Shown in pieces: positions 8,325 through 17,700 of a stretch of DNA of 64,000 bases. Where the stretch lies: the NCBI GenBank assembly GCA_910575815.1, contig CAJTFN010000008.1:159365-223364 (forward strand). Direction: 5' to 3'. A program made the translations under genes and the position numbers. A model generated the notes under the pieces. That model had not been told where the DNA came from. It was given only the letters and a program-made list of their open reading frames with translations, and did not search any database. Every line of letters begins with the position of its first letter. The first letter of the stretch is position 1. Origin of the DNA: Oscillospiraceae bacterium. Lineage in GTDB: Bacteria > Bacillota > Clostridia > Oscillospirales > Oscillospiraceae.

Positions 8325-8963
8325 ATGTATTTGACTCGTCTCGGCGGCCTTCTGGCCGCTTACCAGCGCCGGGACCCGGCGGCCCGAAGCAAGCTGGAGA
8401 TTTTCCTTCTGTATCCCGGCGTCCACGCGCTGCTGTGGCACCGGGCGGCCCATTGGCTGTATTTGCGCCGCCGGTATTTTTTGGCCCGCTGGATTTCCCA
8501 GCACGCCCGGAGCCGTACCGGCATCGAGATTCACCCCGGCGCGTCCATTGGCCGCCGCTTGGTCATTGACCACGGCTGCGGCATCGTCATCGGCGAGACC
8601 GCCGAGATCGGGGACGATTGCCTCCTCTACCAGGGGGTGACCTTAGGAGGCACCGGGAAGGACCAGGGCAAGCGCCATCCCACGCTTGGGAACCACGTGA
8701 TGGTGGGCTCCGGGGCCCGGATACTGGGGCCCTTCAAGGTGGGGGACAACGCCCGCATTGCCGCCGGGGCCGTGGTGCTGCGGGAGGTGCCGCCGGGGGC
8801 CACCGCCGTGGGCGTGCCCGCCCGGATTGTCCGGATGAACGGGCGGCCTGTGCGCTATGCCGACGACGTGGACCAGATCAGCGTCCGGGACCCTGTGCGG
8901 GAGGAGCTGGAACGGCTGGAACGCCGACTGGAGGCGCTGGAGGGCCAAAAGGAACCCGCCTGA
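8325..8963 (+). CDS. cysE: Serine O-acetyltransferase
   Basis: Makes O-acetylserine from serine and acetyl-CoA, the first step of cysteine synthesis. At 212 residues it is the short clostridial form. The N-terminal helical domain is followed by left-handed beta-helix hexapeptide repeats ([45 protein letters not shown]), with the catalytic His of the IDHG segment and the His of KRHPTLG. A charged helical tail ([15 protein letters not shown]) may mediate oligomer or cysteine-synthase contact. The ATG at 8325 lies 8 bases after AAGGAG; an upstream frame extension overlaps the T-box and is not used. First gene of the Cys T-box operon. Confidence 0.95.
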   Translation: MYLTRLGGLLAAYQRRDPAARSKLEIFLLYPGVHALLWHRAAHWLYLRRRYFLARWISQHARSRTGIEIHPGASIGRRLVIDHGCGIVIGETAEIGDDCLLYQGVTLGGTGKDQGKRHPTLGNHVMVGSGARILGPFKVGDNARIAAGAVVLREVPPGATAVGVPARIVRMNGRPVRYADDVDQISVRDPVREELERLERRLEALEGQKEPA

Positions 8964-9040
8964 CGGAGAGAGGCCGTTCCCCCTTGGCGGGATGTGGAGA
9001 GAATCGGCCTCCAAAACGGGAAGAGGACGGAGGAGCGCGC

Positions 9041-9421
9041 ATGCGGTTGGAACGAATGCACCATATCGCCATCATCGTGTCGGATTACCGGAAAGCCCGG
9101 GAATTCTACGTGGAAAAGCTGGGGTTCCCCATTCTTCGGGAGAACTTCCGGGAGGAGAGGGGAGACTGGAAGCTGGATTTGAAATTTGGGGAGGGGGAAC
9201 TGGAGATTTTCGCCGTCCCCGGCGCGCCGGAGCGCCCCAGCTACCCGGAGGCCCAGGGCCTGCGTCATCTGGCCTTCCAGGTGGAGGACGTCGAAGCGGC
9301 GGTCCGGGAGCTGGAAGCCCTGGGCATCCCGTGCGAGGAGATCCGCTGGGACCCATTCAGCCGGAAGCGGATGACCTTTTTCCATGACCCGGACGGTCTG
9401 CCTCTGGAGCTCCACGAGTGA
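9041..9421 (+). CDS. VOC-family (glyoxalase/dioxygenase-fold) protein
   Basis: A 126-residue vicinal-oxygen-chelate protein with both beta-alpha-beta-beta-beta modules. Possible metal ligands are the His of MHHIAIIVSD, the His of GLRHLAFQV and the final Glu of LELHE. It resembles the YaeR/lactoylglutathione-lyase-like subgroup. It sits between cysE and cysS in the T-box operon, 77 bases after cysE, with a GGAGGAG ribosome site. The position suggests a role linked to thiol or cysteine metabolism, but the substrate is unknown. Confidence 0.88.
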   Translation: MRLERMHHIAIIVSDYRKAREFYVEKLGFPILRENFREERGDWKLDLKFGEGELEIFAVPGAPERPSYPEAQGLRHLAFQVEDVEAAVRELEALGIPCEEIRWDPFSRKRMTFFHDPDGLPLELHE

Positions 9422-9519
9422 GCCCGGAAATTGGGGACGCCGGAGTGCCTGTCCGCTGAAAGAAATTACCGGGAAAACACGGATTCTATATGGGATTAAA
9501 CAATAAGGAGAAGAAAATC

Positions 9520-10962
9520 ATGTATCTTTACAATTCCGCTACCCACAAGAAAGAGGAGTTCAAAACCCACACCCCCGGCCGGGTGGAGATGTACACCTGC
9601 GGGCCTACCGTGTACCACTTCGCCCACATCGGCAACCTCCGGAGCTATATCATGGAGGACGTGCTGGAGAAATATTTCCGCTTCGCCGGCTATGATGTGA
9701 ATCGGGTTATGAACATCACCGACGTAGGCCACCTCTCCAGCGACGCCGACACCGGCGAGGACAAAATGCTCAAGGGCGCCAAGCGGGAGAACAAAACCGT
9801 CATGGACATCGCCCAATACTACACCGACGCCTTTTTTGATGACTGCCGGAAGCTGAACATCAAGACCCCCGACGTGGTCCAGCCCGCCACCGGCTGTGTG
9901 GACGAGTATATCAAGATCATCTCCAAACTGGTGGACACCGGTTACGCCTATCTGGCGGGGGGGAATGTGTACTTTGACAGCTCCAAGCTGGCCCGGTATT
10001 ACATCTTCAACGACCACGACGAGGAAGACCTGGCCATAGGCGTCCGGGAGGGCGTGGAGGAGGACTCCAACAAGCGCAACAAGAACGACTTCGTCCTCTG
10101 GTTCACCAAATCCAAGTTTGAGGACCAGGCCCTCAAGTGGGACTCCCCCTGGGGTGTGGGCTACCCTGGTTGGCACATTGAGTGCTCCGGCATTTCCATG
10201 AAGTACAACGGGGAGTACCTGGACCTCCACTGCGGCGGCGTGGACAACGCCTTCCCGCACCACACCAACGAAATCGCCCAGTCCGAGAGCTACCTGGGCC
10301 ACCCCTGGTGCCCCCACTGGTTCCATGTCCACCACCTGAACGACCCGGCGGGGAAGATGTCCAAGTCCAAGGGAGAGTTCCTGACAGTCTCCCTGCTGGA
10401 GGAGAAGGGCTATGACCCCCTGGCCTACCGCTGGTTCTGCCTCCAGAGCCATTACCGGAAGACCCTGGTGTTCAGCTGGGAGAATCTGGACAACGCCGCC
10501 GCCGCATACACGAAGCTGCTGAACCGCCTTGCGGCCTTGAAGCCCGAGGGAGACGTGGACGAGGCGGTGCGGAAGGAGTACCGGGAGAAGTTCCTCCAGC
10601 AGGTGGGCAATGACCTGAATACCTCCATGGCGGTGACGGCGGTGTTCGACGCACTGAAAGCGAAGACCAACGACGCCACAAAGCTGGCCATCATTGGGGA
10701 GTTCGACCAGGTGCTGTCCATGAGCCTCTTGGAGAAGGCGGCGGCTCTTCGGGAGAAGGCCGCCCAGGCCGTCCAGTCCGGCGGCGGGGACTACGTCATC
10801 ACCGGCGAGGGAGACCCGGAGATCGATGCCAAGGTCCTGGCCCGGTACGAGGCCAAGAAGGCGAAAAACTTCGCCGAGGCGGACCGTATCCGGGATGAAT
10901 TGAAGGCCCAGGGCATTGAGGTCACCGACGTCAAGGGCGGAGCCTCCTGGAAGCGAGTATAA
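9520..10962 (+). CDS. cysS: Cysteine--tRNA ligase
   Basis: Class I aminoacyl-tRNA synthetase, 480 residues, normal length. Visible hallmarks: TCGPTVYHFAHIGN (zinc-ligand Cys and HIGH-like motif), WHIECSGIS and HCGGVDNAFPHHTNE (remaining zinc and adenylate residues), and the KMSKSKG loop. The C-terminal anticodon-binding part ends at ASWKRV. A TAAGGAG site nine bases before ATG 9520 decides the start over an ATG 30 bases upstream. Being downstream of a Cys T-box is the expected control. Confidence 0.97.
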   Translation: MYLYNSATHKKEEFKTHTPGRVEMYTCGPTVYHFAHIGNLRSYIMEDVLEKYFRFAGYDVNRVMNITDVGHLSSDADTGEDKMLKGAKRENKTVMDIAQYYTDAFFDDCRKLNIKTPDVVQPATGCVDEYIKIISKLVDTGYAYLAGGNVYFDSSKLARYYIFNDHDEEDLAIGVREGVEEDSNKRNKNDFVLWFTKSKFEDQALKWDSPWGVGYPGWHIECSGISMKYNGEYLDLHCGGVDNAFPHHTNEIAQSESYLGHPWCPHWFHVHHLNDPAGKMSKSKGEFLTVSLLEEKGYDPLAYRWFCLQSHYRKTLVFSWENLDNAAAAYTKLLNRLAALKPEGDVDEAVRKEYREKFLQQVGNDLNTSMAVTAVFDALKAKTNDATKLAIIGEFDQVLSMSLLEKAAALREKAAQAVQSGGGDYVITGEGDPEIDAKVLARYEAKKAKNFAEADRIRDELKAQGIEVTDVKGGASWKRV

Positions 10963-11015
10963 GCGCTCGGTTTATCAAAAATAGCGCCGGCTGAAAGGGA
11001 ACGGAAAGGAAAAGG

Positions 11016-11050
11016 CGAGAGAAACCCTCCAGGGGTTTCTCTCGTTTTTA
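11016..11050 (+). terminator. Terminator of the cysE-VOC-cysS operon
   Basis: A 12-bp stem (CGAGAGAAACCC / GGGTTTCTCTCG) with a short loop is followed by TTTTTA, 54 bases after the cysS stop. Confidence 0.92.
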
Positions 11051-11083
11051 ATCCGAAGTTATTCAGAATTTTTTAAAGGCCTG

Positions 11084-11116
11084 AGCGCCCATGTCAAAAG
11101 GCATGGGCGCTTTTCT
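11084..11116 (+). terminator. Second terminator hairpin downstream of cysS
   Basis: A perfect 10-bp stem AGCGCCCATG / CATGGGCGCT with an 8-base loop, followed by TTTTCT. With the hairpin at 11016 it forms a tandem terminator that isolates the next regulator gene. Confidence 0.85.
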
Positions 11117-11129
11117 ATCAGACAGAAGT

Positions 11130-11210
11130 GAAGGGAGCTTCATGTTTTTCTCTTGACAACCGGTGGGCGGAGTGGTAATATGAAGCTTGCTTCACAAGAA
11201 GCGAGCTTCA
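11130..11210 (+). promoter_or_regulatory. Promoter and duplicated operator of the XRE/membrane-protein pair
   Basis: TTGACA (11153) and TAATAT (11176) are 17 bases apart. The sequence TGAAGCTTGCTTC-ACAA-GAAGCGAGCTTCA (11181-11210) is a near-perfect palindrome just after the -10. A related half-site, GAAGGGAGCTTCA, lies upstream of the -35 at 11130-11142. This layout is typical of autorepression by the XRE protein encoded next. Confidence 0.75.
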
Positions 11211-11229
11211 CATAAGGGGGAGGAATGTG

Positions 11230-11463
11230 GTGAAGACCAGAGTGAAAGATCTGCGGACCGCCGCGGGGATGACCCAGCAGCAGCTGGCGGAGCGGGTCCA
11301 TGTTTCGGCGCGGACGATCATCTCCATTGAGAAGGAGCAGTACAGCCCGTCGCTGATGTTGGCATACCGGATGGCGGAGGTCTTCGGCGTGACCGTGGAG
11401 GAGCTTTGCTGTCTTAGAGAAAATCGGGAATTGGAGGACCGGAGGTATGAAGATCTACCATAA
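11230..11463 (+). CDS. XRE-family transcriptional regulator
   Basis: A 77-residue single-domain Cro/CI helix-turn-helix protein: VKDLRTAAGMTQQQLAERVHVSARTIISIEKEQYSPSLMLAYRMAEVFGVTVEELC. It belongs to the small YozG-like group that typically pairs with a membrane protein. Start is GTG: the codon at 11230 lies five bases after GGGGGAGGA, while the GTG at 11227 is too close. It overlaps the next gene by 17 bases. The operator-like palindrome over its promoter suggests autoregulation. Confidence 0.9.
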   Translation: MKTRVKDLRTAAGMTQQQLAERVHVSARTIISIEKEQYSPSLMLAYRMAEVFGVTVEELCCLRENRELEDRRYEDLP

Positions 11464-11863
11464 AAAGAATTTTACTTTTGGCCTGTTCGCGCTGCTCCTG
11501 GGAGCGCTGAACCTGGCGCGGAGCGCCTTACAGGGCTTTGACCGGAACGATGGCGTACTGGTGGGACTGCTGCTGCTTCTGGGGGGAGCCAGTGTCGTTC
11601 GGAGCCTGTCCCCCCGGTGGTCCCGGGAGGACAAGGTGGAGGAGCGGGACGAGCGGAATCAGCTGGTGAAGCTGAAATCCAGAAGCCAGGCATATTATAT
11701 CAGCCAAATCGTTTTCCTGGCGGCGGAGACGGTGTTGATTTCTTGGGGAAAGATATCCGGGCAGGAGACCCTAATTTACATGGGCCTGGGGCTGATGGCG
11801 GCGTTTTTCATCTCCCTGATTGCGGATTTCTTCACATGGGTGTACTACGACGAGCATATCTGA
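11447..11863 (+). CDS. Four-helix membrane protein paired with XRE regulator
   Basis: A 138-residue protein with two N-terminal hydrophobic helices (about residues 9-26 and 38-54), a charged linker (SREDKVEERDERNQLVKLKSRSQ) and two C-terminal helices (about 83-99 and 107-131). The DERN/QLVKLKS linker recalls DUF2178-like proteins. Its start overlaps the XRE gene by 17 bases, so the two are translationally coupled. Such pairs are common in Firmicutes and mostly uncharacterised. Confidence 0.8.
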   Translation: MKIYHKKNFTFGLFALLLGALNLARSALQGFDRNDGVLVGLLLLLGGASVVRSLSPRWSREDKVEERDERNQLVKLKSRSQAYYISQIVFLAAETVLISWGKISGQETLIYMGLGLMAAFFISLIADFFTWVYYDEHI

Positions 11864-11873
11864 GCAGAGAGAA

Positions 11874-11898
11874 GGGCCCCGCCACTATAGCGGGGCCC
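11874..11898. terminator. Hairpin between convergent genes, possible bidirectional terminator
   Basis: A 9-bp perfect stem GGGCCCCGC / GCGGGGCCC lies between the plus-strand membrane-protein gene and the minus-strand aldo/keto reductase gene. U-runs on both sides are weak (TTCTCTCT on the minus strand). Confidence 0.55.
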
Positions 11899-11951
11899 GC
11901 AGCTCTTTGCCGGTGACAGGATGTAGGAGAATCTGCTTGAGAGAACGGGAA

Positions 11952-13139
11952 TCAGCGCAGCCGGGCCTGGCGGGCCTCCTCCTCCCGCTGGCGGCTGATG
12001 TCCGCCCAGCTGGGAAGTTTTGCGCACTCTTCCACCAGCCCCTTCATCGCCCCGGGGATGTCGATGTTCTGGGGGCAGACCTTGGCGCACTTGCCGCAGG
12101 CGATGCAGGCGGCGGGGCGCTTGTCCTCCGGAAGGGCGTCCAACAGCATGGGGACGTTGAGAGAGGGGGAGAAGCGAATCTCGTTATAAGCGGAGATTAG
12201 TACGGGAATGTCCAGGCCCTGGGGACAGCCGTCGCAGCAGTAGCGGCAGGCTGTGCAGGGGACGGAGTTTTTCATGCCCTCCGCGATCTCCAGAAGGGTG
12301 GCGCGTTCCGCCTCCGTCAGCGGCTTTTCCTGCTGGAAGGTCTCCACGTTCTCCACCATTTGCGCCATGTTGGACATGCCGCTGAGAATCATCTTCACAT
12401 TGGGAAGGTCCTGTAGGAAACGGAACGCCCAGGCCGGATTTGTCTCATCGGGGCGCAGGGCCTGGAGCCGGGCGACCTCCGTCTCGGAGAGCTGGGTCAG
12501 CCGGCCGCCCCGGACGGGCTCCATGACCCAAACGGGAATGCCCCGCTCCGTCAGAAGCTCGTACTTCTCCTTGGCCTCCTGCAAGGTCCAGTCCAGATAG
12601 TTCAGCTGGATTTGGCAAAATTCCATCTGGTCGCCGCAGTAGTCCAGGAAACTCTGGATGGTGTCCGGCCGACCGTGGGTGGAAAAGCCCAGATGCTTGA
12701 TGCGGCCCAACCGCTTCTGCTCCAGGAAGTAGTCCAGGATGCCCCATTGGGGGTCCTGATAGACCTGGATGGAATTCTCATACACATTGTGGAGCAGGTA
12801 GAAATCAAAGTAGTCCACACCGCATTTTTGGAGCTGCTCTTCAAAGATTTCAGCGGGGTTGTAGCTGCCGCGGATAATGTGGCCGGGGTATTTGCTGGCG
12901 AGGTAATAGCTCTCCCGGGGATAGCGGGACAGGGATTTTCCGATGACTTTTTCAGACATTCCGCCGTGATAGGGATGGGCGGTGTCAAAGTAATTGATTC
13001 CGTGGGAAATCGCGTAGTCGATCATGTCATCCACTTGCTTTTCGTCAATATCCGTTGCGACGCCGTTGACCACAGGCAGGCGCATGGTGCCGAAGCCCAG
13101 GCGTGATAAGGGAATCCCCTGAAACTCGTTTGTAAGCAT
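11952..13139 (-). CDS. Aldo/keto reductase with C-terminal 2x[4Fe-4S] ferredoxin domain
   Basis: A 395-residue oxidoreductase. Residues 1-270 are a TIM-barrel aldo/keto reductase with the catalytic set: DTAHPY (Asp and Tyr), ASKYP (Lys) and LLHNV (His). Residues about 290-370 carry two ferredoxin-type clusters, CTACRYCCDGCP and CIACGKCAKVCP. The combination is common in anaerobes and may couple ferredoxin to carbonyl reduction. The substrate is unknown. It lies 38 bases downstream of guaB on the same strand and is probably co-transcribed from the guaB promoter. Start follows GGGAGG. Confidence 0.93.
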   Translation of the reverse strand: MLTNEFQGIPLSRLGFGTMRLPVVNGVATDIDEKQVDDMIDYAISHGINYFDTAHPYHGGMSEKVIGKSLSRYPRESYYLASKYPGHIIRGSYNPAEIFEEQLQKCGVDYFDFYLLHNVYENSIQVYQDPQWGILDYFLEQKRLGRIKHLGFSTHGRPDTIQSFLDYCGDQMEFCQIQLNYLDWTLQEAKEKYELLTERGIPVWVMEPVRGGRLTQLSETEVARLQALRPDETNPAWAFRFLQDLPNVKMILSGMSNMAQMVENVETFQQEKPLTEAERATLLEIAEGMKNSVPCTACRYCCDGCPQGLDIPVLISAYNEIRFSPSLNVPMLLDALPEDKRPAACIACGKCAKVCPQNIDIPGAMKGLVEECAKLPSWADISRQREEEARQARLR

Positions 13140-13177
13140 GGCTGCAAACCTCCCAATGTTGTCAGATTCGTTGTGGC

Positions 13178-14689
13178 TTAGTTCCGGCCCACTCCTCCGG
13201 CGGAGTCCTTCAGGAGCACATCATGGGCCCCGCCCTCCACGATGGAGACGGAGCTCACCAGGGTCAGCTTGGCCTTGTCCCGGAGCTCCGGAATGGTCAG
13301 CGCGCCGCAGTTGCACATGGTGGAGCGGATTTTCGCCAGGGTGGTGGCCATGCCGTCCGCCAGGGCGCCGGCATAGGGTACATAGGAGTCCACGCCCTCT
13401 TCGAAGGAGAGCTTTGCCGAGCCGCCCAAGTCATAGCGCTGCCAGTTCCGGGCCCGGGCACTGCCCTCGCCCCAGTATTCCTTCATATAGCTGCCGCCAA
13501 TGAGAATCTTGCTGGTGGGAGACTCGTCGAACCGGGAGAAGTACCGGCCCAGCATGCAGAAATCCGCGCCCATGGCCAGAGCCAGTGTAATGTGATAATC
13601 CTGTACAATGCCGCCGTCAGCGCAGATGGGGACGTAGACCCCGGTTTCCGCAAAGTAGCGGTCTCGCTCCGCCGCCACGTCGATCACCGCCGTGGCCTGG
13701 CCCCGGCCGATGCCCTTGGTCTCCCGGGTGATGCAGATGGAGCCGCCGCCGATGCCGATCTTCACGAAGTCCGCACCCGCGTCCGCCAGGAAGCGGAAGC
13801 CCTCGCCGTCCACCACGTTGCCCGCGCCCACCTTCACCGTGTCGCCGTAGCGGTCGCGAATCCATTTCAGCGTCCGGGCCTGCCACTCGGAATAGCCTTC
13901 GGAGGAGTCGATGACCAGCACGTCCACCCCGGCGTCCACCAGGGCGGGAACACGGGTCTCATAGTCCCGGGTGTTGATGCCCGCGCCGACGACGTAGCGC
14001 TTCTGGCTGTCCAGCAGCTCCAGGGGGTTGCCCTTGTGGGAGTCGTAGTCCTTCCGGAAGACGAAGCTCACCAGATGGCCGTCCTTGGAGACGATGGGCA
14101 GGGCGTTGAGCTTCCGGTCCCAGATGATGTCGTTGGCCTCTTTTAAGCTGGTGCCCTCCGGGGCGTAAATCAGCTTGTCAAAGGGGGTCATGAAATCCGT
14201 GACAGGGGTAGCGGGGTCCAAACGGCTGACCCGGTAGTCCCGGCTGGTGACAAGGCCCAGCAGCTGGCCCGTGCCGGTTCCGTCGTCGGTGACGGCCATG
14301 GTGGAATGGCCGCTGCGCTCTTTCAGGGCCAGCACATCCGCCAGGGTGTCCCCAATCCGGAGGTTGGAATCGCTGGTGACAAAGCCCGCCTTGTGGTTTT
14401 TGACCTTGCGGACCATCTCCGCCTGCTGCTCCACAGGCTGGGAGACAAAGATGAAGGCAATTCCGCCCTCCTTGGCAAGACCGATGCCCATCTGCTCGCC
14501 GGAAACGGCTTGCATGACGGCGGAGACCATGGGAACATTCATGGTCAAGGGACATTCCTCACCCTTTTTGTACTTTACCACCGGGGTCTTGAGGGATACG
14601 TTGGCGGGGATACACTCGGCGGAGGAGTAGCCGGGAACCAGAAGGTATTCACTGAAGGTGCGGGAGGGCTCAGAGAAAAAGTAGGCCAT
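13178..14689 (-). CDS. guaB: IMP dehydrogenase
   Basis: Oxidises IMP to XMP with NAD, the first step toward GMP. The 503 residues include an (alpha/beta)8 barrel interrupted by two CBS domains (about residues 95-220, with the LVTSRDYR and [18 protein letters not shown] segments). The catalytic loop reads [11 protein letters not shown] with nucleophile Cys319, rather than the more usual GPGSICTTR; a flap segment with [14 protein letters not shown] follows. It has its own strong promoter in the gap behind purL, so guanylate synthesis can be controlled apart from the purine operon. Confidence 0.95.
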   Translation of the reverse strand: MAYFFSEPSRTFSEYLLVPGYSSAECIPANVSLKTPVVKYKKGEECPLTMNVPMVSAVMQAVSGEQMGIGLAKEGGIAFIFVSQPVEQQAEMVRKVKNHKAGFVTSDSNLRIGDTLADVLALKERSGHSTMAVTDDGTGTGQLLGLVTSRDYRVSRLDPATPVTDFMTPFDKLIYAPEGTSLKEANDIIWDRKLNALPIVSKDGHLVSFVFRKDYDSHKGNPLELLDSQKRYVVGAGINTRDYETRVPALVDAGVDVLVIDSSEGYSEWQARTLKWIRDRYGDTVKVGAGNVVDGEGFRFLADAGADFVKIGIGGGSICITRETKGIGRGQATAVIDVAAERDRYFAETGVYVPICADGGIVQDYHITLALAMGADFCMLGRYFSRFDESPTSKILIGGSYMKEYWGEGSARARNWQRYDLGGSAKLSFEEGVDSYVPYAGALADGMATTLAKIRSTMCNCGALTIPELRDKAKLTLVSSVSIVEGGAHDVLLKDSAGGVGRN

Positions 14690-14722
14690 GGAGGCGACAC
14701 CTCGTTTCTATAAATTTTAGGC

Positions 14723-14751
14723 AGTATACATGATACAGAGGAGCTTGTCAA
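14723..14751 (-). promoter_or_regulatory. Promoter of guaB-AKR
   Basis: On the minus strand, TTGACA (14751-14746) and TATACT (14728-14723) are separated by 17 bases, 34 bases before the guaB start codon. No riboswitch-length leader exists. Confidence 0.88.
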
Positions 14752-14794
14752 GTCTCTGCTTCAAGGATTCTCATTATTTTCGCCAGGCGCTTTA

Positions 14795-17700
14795 TCAGAG
14801 GCTGAAATAGTTTCCGGCGGCCTGGAAGAGATGGAGGTCATAGTCTCCGGGGACGTTCCGATACAGTCCGGGACCGATGCGCTCGGCATGGCCCATCTTG
14901 CCGAAGACGCGCCCGTCGGGGGAGGTGATGCCTTCCACAGCCCAGACGGAGCCGTTGGGGTTGAAGTCCGGGTCCATGGTGGGGCGGCCCTCCAGGTCCG
15001 CGTACTGGGTGGCGATCTGGCCCTTGGCCGCCAGGGCTTTCAGGAGCTCCGGGGGGCAGAGGAAGCGTCCCTCGCCGTGGGAGATGGGGACGGCGTAGAC
15101 CTCGCCGGGGTTCACCCGGGCCAGCCAGGGGGATTGGTTGGAGACCACGCGGGTGTGTACGATTTTGGACTGGTGCCGCCCGATGGTATTGAAGCTCAGG
15201 GTGGGACAGGTCTCGTCGCAATCCAGGATCTCGCCATAGGGGACCAGACCCAGCTTGATGAGGGCTTGGAAGCCGTTGCAGATGCCAAGGACCAGGCCGT
15301 CCCGGTTTTTGAGGAGGTCCATCACCGCATCGGAGGTCTCCGGGCCCCGGAGAAAGGCCGTGATGAACTTGCCGGAGCCGTCGGGCTCGTCGCCGCCGGA
15401 GAAGCCGCCGGGGAGAAAGAGAATGTGGCTCTCCCGGAGCTTCCGGGCAAAGGCGGCGGCGGATTCGGATACGTCTTTAGCGGACTGGTTGTTAATGACG
15501 AAGATTTCCGTCTCCAGGCCCGCCCGCTGGGCGGCCCGGGCGCTGTCGTATTCGCAGTTGGTGCCGGGGAAGACGGGAATCAGGACCTTGGGCTTCGCCA
15601 CGCCCGCCTTGGGGGCGGGCCGGGTGAAGGCGGGACAGGGGAGCTCGGGAGCCTCGCCCTCCGCGGGGACGCGGTTCGGATAAACGTCCTCCAGAATAGC
15701 TTCGCTCAGGGAGAGAAGCTCGTCAATGGAAGCGGAATCATCACCGATTGTAACGGCTGGTTCGGCTGTAGTTACGCCGACACGGTAGGCACTGAGGCCG
15801 CCGGCCGGTTCTTCGGTCAGCTCGGCGAGGATTGTGCCTTGATAACTGGAGTCGAACCACTGGAGATTTACGCGAGGCTCAAAAACAAAGCCGATATGGT
15901 TACCGAAAGTCATCTTCACGATTCCCTCGGCAATGCTGTGTTCCACAGCCCAGGCGGCTTTTACTTTTCCGGTTTGGCAGAGGGCGTGAAAGGCGTCCCA
16001 AGTGTTTCTCCGCTCCTCTGCGGAACCGTCCATGGAACTGTCAAAGAGATAGACCGGATGCCCCGCCTCCTTGAACTCCGGGGTAATCACCTCTCCCGCC
16101 TGAATGGGGGCGATGGCAAAGGAAATCAGGGTTGGGGGCACGTCCAGGTCCAGGAAGGAGCCGGACATGGAGTCCTTGCCGCCGATGGCCGCCGCGCCGA
16201 AGTCCATCTGGGCCTCCATGGCCCCCAGGAGGGCGGCAAAGGGCTTGCCCCAGCGGTCCGGGTCCGTCCGCAGCTTCTCAAAATACTCCTGCAAGGTCAG
16301 GTAAGCGGCCTTGTAGTCCGCGCCGGAGGCCACCAGCTTGGCAAGGGAGACGGTGACCGCGTCGTAGGCTCCCTGGTAAGGACTCCGCTCCATAGCCTCC
16401 GGGTCGCAGCCGTAGGCCATGACGCTGGCCTGCTCGGTCTCCTGCCCCGGCAGCACCGGGAGAAGGGCCGCCATGGCCTGGGCAGGGGTCCGCTGGGTTT
16501 TGCCCCCGAAGGGCATGGTGACGCTGCCCGCGCCGATGGTGGAGTCGAACCGCTCCACCAGCCCCCGGCGGGAGGCGCATTGCAGGCTGGAGGCCGTTTC
16601 CCGGAGAGAGTAAGAGGAAGGCTGGCTCTGGGAGAAACGCTCTTTCGCCGGGACATGGACCTGAGCGTGCTTCACCGCGCCGTTGGAGTTCAAAAATTCC
16701 CGGCTCAGGCTGACAATGGTTTCCCCTTGCCAGTGCATGACCATGCGGGGCTCCGCCGTCACCACGGCCACCTGGTAAGCCTCCAGGTTTTCCGCCCTGG
16801 CGGCGGCGATGAAGGCTTCCGCGTCCTCCGGGGCCACCACCACCGCCATGCGCTCCTGGCTCTCGGAGATGGCAAGCTCCGTGCCGTCCAGGCCGTCGTA
16901 TTTCTTCCGCACCGCGTCCAGGTCGATGGTCAGCCCGTCCGCCAGCTCGCCAATGGCGACGGAGACGCCGCCGGCGCCGAAGTCGTTGCAGCGCTTGATG
17001 AGCCGGGTGACGTTTCCGTCTCGAAAGAGGCGCTGAATCTTCCGCTCCTCCGGGGCGTTGCCCTTCTGGACCTCGCTGGCCATGGTCCGGAGGGAAGTCT
17101 GGTTATGGCTCTTGGAGGAGCCGGTGGCCCCGCCGATGCCGTCCCGGCCCGTCCGGCCGCCCAGAAGGATCACCACGTCCCCGGGGGCGGGGCACTCCCG
17201 CCGGACGTTCTCCGCCGGCGCCGCGCCCACCACGGCGCCCACCTCCAGGTGCTTGGCCACGTAGCCGGGGTGATAGAGCTCCGCCACATGGCCCGTGGCC
17301 AGGCCGATCTGGTTGCCGTAGGAGGAATAGCCCGCCGCTGCCGTCTGGCAGAGCTTCCGCTGGGGGAGCTTGCCGGGGAGGGTATCCGCCAGGGGCGTCC
17401 GGGGGTCGCCGCAACCGGTGAGGCGCATGGCCTGATGGACGTAGGCCCGGCCGGAGAGGGGGTCCCGGATGCAGCCGCCGATGCAGGTGGCCGCGCCGCC
17501 GAAGGGCTCGATCTCCGTGGGGTGGTTGTGGGTCTCGTTCTTGAACATCAGCAGCCAGTCCTGGGTTTCCCCGTCTACCACCGCCGGGACGTGGATGGAA
17601 CAGGCGTTGATTTCCTCGCTCTCGTCCAGCTCCGGGAGAAGCCCCCGCTTTTTCAGGGCCTTGGCGGCGATGGTGGCGATGTCCATCAGGGTCTCGGGGC

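Noticed and set aside
11874..11898. Hairpin as a CRISPR-like or regulatory repeat
   Set aside because: Single copy between convergent genes; simplest reading is a terminator.
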